Source of the DNA: Apium graveolens
Lineage: Eukaryota; Streptophyta; Magnoliopsida; Apiales; Apiaceae
Reading direction: 5' to 3'
DNA length: 64,000 nt
Assembly: GCF_009905375.1 (NCBI RefSeq)
Contig: NC_133650.1
Coordinates: 149,588,125-149,652,124, forward strand
Shown here: in pieces, positions 57,571-64,000 of the stretch
How the letters are laid out: each line of letters begins with the position of its first letter
Numbering within the stretch: the stretch's first letter is position 1
Translations under genes and position numbers: made by a program
The notes under the pieces: generated by a model
Seen by the model: only the letters and a program-made list of their open reading frames with translations
Databases searched by the model: none
What the model was told of the DNA's origin: nothing

Positions 57571-58308
57571 TCAGTTCTCCATCATGCTCATTTCATACTT
57601 ACTTTTCATCAATTTGGCAAACGTTTTGCAAAGTTTTTCATCTGTAGAGCCAAATATAATGTCATCTACATAAATTTGAACAAGTATGCTAGAGCCATTA
57701 ACATTTCTAAAGAATAAACTTTTATCAACAGTACCTCTAGTGAAGTGATTCTCTAAAAGAAACTTTGATAAAGTGTCATACCAGGCTCTAGGTGCTTGCT
57801 TCAATCCATAAAGTGCTTTCAAAATATAGTAGACATATTCTGGAAAATTTGGATCTTCAAAACCAGGAGGCTGACTGACATAGACTTCCTCCTCCAAATC
57901 TCCATTCAGAAAGGTACTTTTGACATCCATTTGATAGACCTTGAAATTGGCATGGGCTACATAGGCTAAGAAGATTCTGATGGCTTCAAGTCTTGCAACA
58001 GGAGCAAAGGTTTCATCAAAATCTATTCCTTCTTATTGACAGTAGCCCTTAGCAACCAATCTAGCTTTGTTCCTGACTACTATGCCATTTTCATCTATCT
58101 TGTTTCTGAATATCCATTTGGTGTCTATAGGTTTCTTTCCTTTAGGCTTGGGTACCAGCTTCCATACCATGTTCCTTTCAAATTGGTTTAGATCCTCCTG
58201 CATAGCTAAAATCCAATCAGGATCCAACAAAGCTTCTTCTACCTTCTTTGGTTCTTCCTTAGATAGGAAACTGCTATATAGATATTCTTCTAGAGTTGCT
58301 CTCCTTGT
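57571..58308 (-). pseudogene. pol: Copia-B reverse transcriptase
   Basis: RT begins with EEALLDPDWILAMQEDLNQF, then VWKLVPKPKGKKPIDTKWIF and [14 protein letters not shown] at 58035-58033 replaces the Gln of GYSQQEGID seen in Copia-A; the frame continues through [53 protein letters not shown] and catalytic [12 protein letters not shown], and ends in a frameshift at 57571. YVDD is intact. Confidence 0.92.
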
Positions 58309-60075
58309 TTAAACTCTAGAAGATACATCACCAATGATGAGCTCAAAGGGGTGATCCTTTGTCCATTTCCTTTGTTGAGGTACATTAGCTCTAGATGAAG
58401 AGGCCTCATTGTTGTCTTGATGTGTGATTGAGTTTTGATTGTTTGAGACTCCCCCTGAGTTTGTGAATCTATGATTTGAGAAAGAGGAACTTTCTGTAAG
58501 TGATCTATTCTGACTTTCGGCTTCTTTTGATGACTCGCCGTATAGTGAATTTTGAGTACCGACGGATGAAGTTGATTGTCTCCCGATGGATGATGCAGAT
58601 TGTCTACCGACGGATGAAGCATTTTGTAACTCGATGGATGATGAGTTATTAGCTTCATTAGTTGTAGATTTTTCTGCACTATCCTTAGTTGTAGTTTCTT
58701 GATCACTTTCATCATCACTGTCATCATTAACCATCTCCACATTGTCAAATTTGAGTCTCACATGGTAATCTCCATCTTGCAGTCCTTCAATCTTTTTATC
58801 ATCAAACACAACATTTATTGATTCCACAATAATGTTGGTTCTCAGATTATAGACTCTATATGCTTTACCAACAACATATCCAACAAAAATTCCTTCATCT
58901 GCTTTAGCATCAAACTTCCCATTCTAATCAGTTTGATTTCTCAAGATATAACATTTGAAGCCAAAGACATGAAGAAAATTTAGAGTTGGCTTCTTGTTCT
59001 TGAACAATTGGTAGGGAGTCATGCATCTTGCTTGATTAATCAGAGAAATATTCTGAGTGTAGCATGCAGTATTCACAACTTCAGCCCAGATGTATGTTGG
59101 TAACTTTGATTCTTCAAGCATTGTCCTTGCAGCTTCAATAAGTGATCTGTTCTGTCTTTCTACTACTCCATTTTGTTGTGGAGTTCTTGCTGCTGAAAAC
59201 TCATGCATAATCCCATTCTCTTCACAAAATACTCTCATAACATAATTCTTGAACTCAGTTCCATTGTCACTCATGATTCTTCTAACTTTGAAATCAGGAT
59301 GATTGTTGACTTGCCTTATATGACTGATGATGATTTGACTAGCCTCATCTTTAGACTTAAGGAAATATGTCCTAGAGAACTTTGAGAAATCATCTAAAAT
59401 TACTAGGCAAAATCTTTTCCTTGAGATGGACAACACATTGACTGGTCTAAACAAATCCATGTGTAGCAGTTGCAAAGGTTCTTCAATTGTTGAATCAAGT
59501 TTCTTTCTGAATGATGCTTTGATTTGTTTTCCCTTTTGGCAAGCATCACACAGTCCATCCTTAGAAAACTCCACTTGAGGAATACCTCTAACCAGTTCTT
59601 TCTTTACAAGCTCATTCATAGTCTTGAAGTTTAGATGGGATAACTTCTTGTGTTATAGCCAACTTTCATCTTGACTTGCTTTATTGAGAAGACAAGTAAC
59701 CGATTATATATTTGATGAGTTGAAGTCAGCTAGGTACACATTTCCTTTTCTCACTCCAGTGAGAACCATTTTGTCGCTCTTATTTGTCACAACACATGCT
59801 CCTGAATTGAAGGTTACTGAATTGCCTTTATCACAAAGCTGGCTGATACTCAACAAATTGTGTTTGAGACCATCCACTAAGGCAACCTCCTCAATGATGA
59901 CATTGTGTTTTGAAATCAAGCCATATCCCACAGTATAACCCTTGTTGTCATCTCCAAAAGTAATACTTGGGCCAGCTCTCTCCTTGAACTCTATGAGCAG
60001 GTTAGAATCACCAGTCATGTGTCTTGAACAACCACTATCCAAGTACCACAGATTCTTTCTATTTCCCTGCACACA
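58309..60075 (-). pseudogene. pol: Copia-B protease and integrase
   Basis: Protease begins at QGNRKNLWYLDSGCSRHMTG (from about 60072), then ITFGDDNKGYTVGYG and VALVDGLKHNLLSISQLCDK. Stop at 59706-59704, then KKLSHLNFKTMNELVKKELV, CDACQKGKQ and the integrase core: HMDLFRPVNV, MSDNGTEFKNYVMRVFCEE, TPQQNGVVERQNRSLIEAAR. TAG at 58926-58924 and TAA at 58311-58309 interrupt the C-terminal part. A Ser/Gln/Asn-rich linker before RT (58400-58700) contains three translated copies of the ATCCGTCGG motif. All parts are in one frame. Confidence 0.9.
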
Positions 60076-60250
60076 TTAAAACCAAATCAAGTTGATTTTG
60101 GTACCCAAGTTTCCTTGGGTCCTGCCTTGTTAGCTTTCTTCTTTTGTCATCTCATTTAAATTGAGGATATCAGATTCCCTGTTTCCCTGCACACATTAAA
60201 ACCAAATTAAGTTGATTTAGGTTTGATCTCATTTAAATTGAGGATATCAG
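60062..60250. repeat. Partial tandem duplication at Copia-B gag/pol junction
   Basis: TTTCCCTGCACACATTAAAA and its continuation, and CTCATTTAAATTGAGGATAT, each occur twice (about 60062 and 60183; about 60149 and 60227). The duplicated stretch includes the gag/pol boundary sequence. Confidence 0.8.
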
Positions 60251-62565
60251 ATTCATCCTTAGTCATCTGAGTTGGACCTTTGAAACCATTCATTAAAACA
60301 GAATTATTATGCACATTTTGATTAACAGGAAGTGGCATGCTATTAGCGAACATGTTATTCCAGTAAGGCATGCTAAATGGCATTTGAGACATACTAAATG
60401 CAGCATAATAAGGATTAGGTGCAAATGGCATATTAGCAAATTGTGCATTCATATTCTGTGCAGACATAGCATTCATAGGCATAGAAGGCATAGCACTCAT
60501 GTTGGGAAAAGAAGGTGGTACATATATGGAAGTAGGCATGGCAGTTTTGTAATTAACAGACAGATGATTTACACTGCCACACTTAACACAGATTTTTCTT
60601 GGAGCATACTTATCAGGTGTGTAGTTGTTATGTTTGTTAATCTCTACTTTACCATTTCTATTGTTTTTTTAGCCTCTGTTTTAACCTCAATCTTTTCTAG
60701 TCTGTCATTCAATTGCTTGATGGACAGATGACCAACATTCACTTTCTTCTCCTTCTTCACTTGACTAGTTTCTCCAAAAATGAAGTTTTTGAAAACTGAT
60801 CCATATTTTTCATTTAACTTAGCAAGTTTGGCTTTACTCACAGGTTTGCTTACAGCCGACGTATGGGGATTTATTTCACTCGACGGATAATCCTTTTGGT
60901 TATCTGACGGATGGCTCTCATCATCCCTCGAGTCCACATCTGTTAGCAATCCTTCAACCAAATTGGATTCCAGCTTCTCCTTATTCTTCTTCCAGGCTGC
61001 ATCACAAAAGGACTCAATACCTTGAACTTTAGTGATTTGAGCATGAACATCTCTAGATGTTTTCCATGCCTTAATCACCTCCTGTTCCCGTTCAAGCTGC
61101 TTCTTCAAAACCTCTTCTTTCTTCAAGGACTCAGTTAATTCATCCTTAGCAATCTTACACTCAATTCTCAATTTTTCAAATTCAATAAACTGAGACTCTA
61201 GCACATTATTCCCCTCAGTTAAAAACAAATTGTTTTCTTTAATTTTAGCATTTTCCTTAGTGAGAGACTTAAGTGTAACACGCAAGTGATATAATTCTGT
61301 AGACATGTCATTGATAGCATCATTACACTCAGCTTTAGATAAATGTGCTAGGTTAGTGGTGATTACCTAATTACTTGAAGAACTTGTCTCTGTTTCATCA
61401 GACTTGGCCATTAGGGGTAGATTGACATAGCTTACATCCTCATCCTCATCCAGACCATCTGCTGCCCAGTCATTTTCTTGTGTAATGAAAGCCCTTTCCT
61501 TTTGTTTGAGCAACTCAAAATATTTCTGTTTATAATCCACGGCTCAAACTTCTTCTTGCTGGAATCTGACTTTCTACCCTCACTGGCAAAGTGCCCTGCC
61601 AAGCCACATTTGAAACATTTAAATTTTGATTTATCCACCATGTTTCTAATTGGCTTAGCTGCTCCAAAGTTCTTCTTGAACTTGAGCTTGGCAAATCTTC
61701 TGGAAAGAAATGCAAGATGTTCATCAATATCATCCATATCATCTTGGCTCAAAGAATCTTCATTTTATGCTACTAGCCCCTTGCCCTTGTTTTCACAAAC
61801 CTTTGAAGTAGACTCAACAGCTTCTGTCTTCATCTCCTTCTCTTTCTCTAACTCAGCAACCAGTGCAATGGACCCTCCTTTCTTTCTCCCTTTCTCCATT
61901 CTTTCATCTTGCTCTATTTCAAGCTCATAAGTCTTTAGAATGCCATACAGTCTCTCTAGTGTAAACGCCTTGTATTCTTGTGAATTTCTCAAGGAGACTG
62001 TCATTGGTTTCCATTCTTTTGGTAGGGATCTCAGAAATTTGAGGTTAGAATCTTTGGTTTGGTAGACTCTTCCATGCAGCTTTAGAGCATTTAGTAGCTC
62101 TTGAAATCTACTAAAGATATCAGTGAGAGTTTCACCTTCTTCAAAGTGGAAATGCTCATATTGCTGAATTAGTAACTGCATCTTGTTTTCTCTAACTTGT
62201 TCAGTGCCATCACAGATAATCTGAATTGTATCTCAAACTTCCTTGGCAATTTTGCAATTGATGATGTTGTCAAACATGTCACCATCAACTCCATTGAACA
62301 AAATATTCATGGCCTTCTTGTCTTTCCAAACTTGTTCAATATCAGGACCTGACCATTCATGTCTTGGTTTGGGAACTGATGGCTCATTTCCAGTTGCAGC
62401 TCGCATTGGTACATGAGGACCTCTTTCTATGCAATCCACATAGGCCTCATCTTGAGAAAGTAAATGAAGATGCATCTTTACCTTCCAATGATGGTAATTA
62501 TCTTTGTCCAGAAAAGGAATCTTGACTCAAACATCCTTCTTGTTCATCTTGCTGTTTGTTGTCAT
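60207..62565 (-). pseudogene. gag: Copia-B gag
   Basis: The true start is ATG 62565; TGA at 62529-62527 (codon 13), TGA at 62235-62233 (Trp in Copia-A KEIWD) and TAA at 61767-61765 interrupt an otherwise open capsid region (YHHWKVKMHLHLLSQDEAYV, DSNLKFLRSLPKEWKPMTVS, FTLERLYGILKTYELEIEQD). A zinc knuckle CFKCGLAGHFASEG lacks its last Cys. A frameshift near 61540 leads to a coiled-coil region (61306-60644: NNLFLTEGNNVLESQFIEFE and others), then a second knuckle CVKCGSVNH and a Met/Pro/Asn-rich tail (60539-60207). A TAG lies near 61370. The gag end carries WVPK as in the other copia elements. Confidence 0.88.
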
Positions 62566-62593
62566 CTTTAAACTCTTTGTGCTTCAAGAGCTT

Positions 62594-62605
62594 GCTCTGA
62601 TACCA
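62594..62605 (-). other. Copia-B primer binding site (initiator Met tRNA)
   Basis: Minus-strand TGGTATCAGAGC two bases from the 5' LTR. Confidence 0.92.
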
Positions 62606-62822
62606 ATTGTTAGTCCCTAACAATGCAACAAAAATCACAGAAGGGGGGTTGAATGGAATTCTTCAAAAAAATTCTGAATTATTAAATGTTCTAACTCAAA
62701 ATATATATATGTGAGTGTTTTGATTTGCAAAGTGCGGAATGATAAGTTAAAATGAATCAAAACACAAAGTAATAAAAACACAAGTCTTTAAAGATTTCTG
62801 GTGGATTTGAATGTATCAACCT

Positions 62823-62824
<2 letters not shown>

Positions 62825-62868
<44 letters not shown>
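62825..62868. repeat. TA microsatellite in Copia-B 5' LTR
   Basis: Uninterrupted TA run of about 44 bp; the 3' LTR copy is shorter and interrupted, showing slippage after insertion. Confidence 0.85.
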
Positions 62869-62870
<2 letters not shown>

Positions 62871-63015
62871 GAGAACCCTGTGTAGCTTGAATAGCTCACA
62901 GCTGCTTACAAATAAGAACTAAACTTACAGGGAAATGTTAAAGGATAGAGCTTACCATTGTTTCTCTGAGAAATGTATTGCTTAGTCTTCTTGTTGTTCT
63001 ACTTGCTACTCTTGG

Positions 63016-63023
63016 TTTATATA
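63016..63023 (-). promoter_or_regulatory. LTR TATA box of Copia-B
   Basis: Minus-strand TATATAAA oriented toward gag within the 5' LTR; conserved as TATAAA in the 3' LTR (50885-50880). Confidence 0.4.
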
Positions 63024-63670
63024 TTACCAAGATTACATAGTAATAAGACAAGATAATAAAACAAAACCTCTCAAGTCTAATACTATGCTGCTTCATTACT
63101 CTATTCCAGCATCTTTGAATATCTTCATAATAGCATGGAAATGGTAATGCTTCTTTGTTCTCAAAATCCCAGTTGAATAGGCTGCCACATTCCTTTTGCA
63201 AATACTCGACGCATGTGACTGTGTTGTCACTGTCAACAGATGTTTGAATTGATCATCCGTCGGGTACATGATTATCATCCGTCGGGTTGCCTTGTTGATC
63301 ATCCGTCGGTGGCTTTGTTGATCATCCATCGGGTAGCTATTTGACACTTGACTTCATTTCACTTATGCGGAATTACAAGACATCTTATATTTACAATTAA
63401 TCAACCTATTCTGCATATCTAGTTAAAGTCAACATGACTTATATGCTACTACAGAATCTATACAAAGGTGTTTACAGAAATGTGCTACATGACTTATTGT
63501 TACATAAGCTACTCACTAGATGGATGTCAAATCATCATCCGTCAGGACTATATTGAGTCATCCGTCGGGACTATACCTGATTATCCGTCGAGTGCTACAT
63601 TTTTCACTAAGTTGAATCTACTAAGGTGTTTTATTAATGAAATCATCAAGTTTACAACATATTCCCAACA

Positions 63671-63675
63671 AATTT
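63671..63675. repeat. Copia-B target site duplication, right copy
   Basis: AATTT, identical to 50478-50482. Confidence 0.92.
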
Positions 63676-64000
63676 ATTTAATAAACTTAAATTGATTTAT
63701 TTTATAAACTTTAAATAAGTTTATTTTATAAATATAAATTAGTTTATTTATATAAGTTATATTTAAGTTAATTTTATAAATTAATTTAATTACAATCTAA
63801 ACTTAAAAAGAAAAAGAAAAAAAACAAAATAAAAAGAAAACAAAAATAAAAGAAAAAGAAAATTAAAATAAATAAACCAAACGTGTACTTGATGTTTTAT
63901 TTAAATCAAGTACATGTGTTATAGTACTAGTACTATGTAAAGAGTACTCACCTGAGAAATAAACAAAAGTACCCCTGTGGTTGCCACAGGGGAGTTAAAA
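63676..64000 (+). repeat. Copia-C 3' LTR, right part (cut by window edge)
   Basis: Aligns with 26845-27190 of the 5' LTR: AT-rich units, A-rich tract, a CAAGTACATGTGTT block and the first GTTGCCACAG motif. Continues beyond the window. Confidence 0.9.

Larger units (their letters stand above)
50483..63670 (-). mobile_element. Copia-B: complete Ty1/copia (Sirevirus-like) retrotransposon with accessory gene
   Basis: 13.2 kb with LTRs of 1052 and 1063 bp, TG...CA ends, exact target duplication AATTT, primer binding site, gag, PR-IN-RT-RH, a 4.5-kb accessory ORF and a polypurine tract on the minus strand. The Copia-C LTR sequence is continuous once Copia-B and one duplication copy are removed. 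LTRs are similar but not identical, with a TA-microsatellite length difference. Coding is broken by nonsense codons and a few frameshifts. Confidence 0.96.
62608..63670 (-). repeat. Copia-B 5' LTR
   Basis: 1063 bp, matching 50483-51534 with scattered substitutions. Has a minus-strand TATATAAA at 63023-63016 and at least seven ATCCGTCGGG-type motifs (63252-63333, 63527-63595). Confidence 0.95.
26114..64000 (+). mobile_element. Copia-C: old Ty1/copia (Sirevirus-like) element hosting Gypsy-2 and Copia-B
   Basis: Plus-strand element with 5' LTR 26114-27875, primer binding site, very degraded gag, integrase, RT/RNase H and accessory ORF, and a 3' LTR starting at 49717. It is interrupted by Gypsy-2 (36263-48395) and by Copia-B (50483-63670), which splits the 3' LTR; the LTR resumes at 63671 and runs off the right edge. 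The LTRs start TATTGG (5', mutated) and TGTTGG (3') and have clearly diverged, more than those of the other elements. Inserted in the Copia-D LTR. Confidence 0.88.

Noticed and set aside
1..64000. Host protein-coding, tRNA or rRNA genes
   Set aside because: Every coding stretch with recognisable motifs belongs to a retroelement; the tRNA-like matches are primer binding sites only.

Overview
The window is plant nuclear DNA made almost entirely of nested LTR retrotransposons. I see no host gene, RNA gene, CRISPR array or bacterial feature. Evidence for a plant is the initiator-Met primer binding sites (TGGTATCAGAGC) in five elements, Ty1/copia and Ty3/gypsy polyproteins of plant type, gypsy chromodomains with 3-kb LTRs (Tekay/Del-like), and large copia elements with accessory genes downstream of pol (Sirevirus-like). 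A eudicot, possibly an asterid, is likely, but that is inference only.

Six elements can be separated. Copia-D is the oldest: a minus-strand copia seen only as pieces (12408-12741 and 24701-26113). Three elements sit in it. Copia-A (minus strand, runs off the left edge, LTR 11803-12407) cut it in the protease region. Gypsy-1 (plus, 12742-24695) cut it in gag. Copia-C (plus, 26114 to beyond 64000) lies in its LTR. Copia-C was itself invaded by Gypsy-2 (minus, 36263-48395, target duplication TTTGA) and by Copia-B (minus, 50483-63670, target duplication AATTT), which split the Copia-C 3' LTR. Nesting order and decay agree: Copia-D and Copia-C are heavily degraded, while Gypsy-1, Gypsy-2, Copia-A and Copia-B keep nearly full coding capacity broken by a handful of stops and frameshifts.

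Each gypsy element encodes gag, protease, reverse transcriptase, RNase H, integrase and a C-terminal chromodomain in one polyprotein. Each copia encodes gag, protease, integrase, RT and RNase H in the copia order. Copia-A and Copia-B, and as a remnant Copia-C, also carry a very large accessory ORF on the same strand between RNase H and the 3' LTR. In Copia-B it is about 1,498 codons in one unbroken frame apart from seven nonsense codons; in Copia-A it is at least 1,200 codons. The two share an N-terminal domain, a disordered middle with basic patches, a coiled coil and probably a C-terminal domain, and no membrane segment. TATA-like boxes with pyrimidine-rich leaders precede these ORFs, suggesting a separate transcript.

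The second unusual pattern is that each copia element carries its own short motif, repeated in its LTR and, where the interior survives, in untranslated regions and coding linkers too: ATCCGTCGGG in Copia-B, AAGTTCTGAT in Copia-A, GTCGCCACAG in Copia-C and a 37-bp TTGTCGATATCTC array in the Copia-D LTR. The private accessory gene and the private motifs are the parts most worth a second look.
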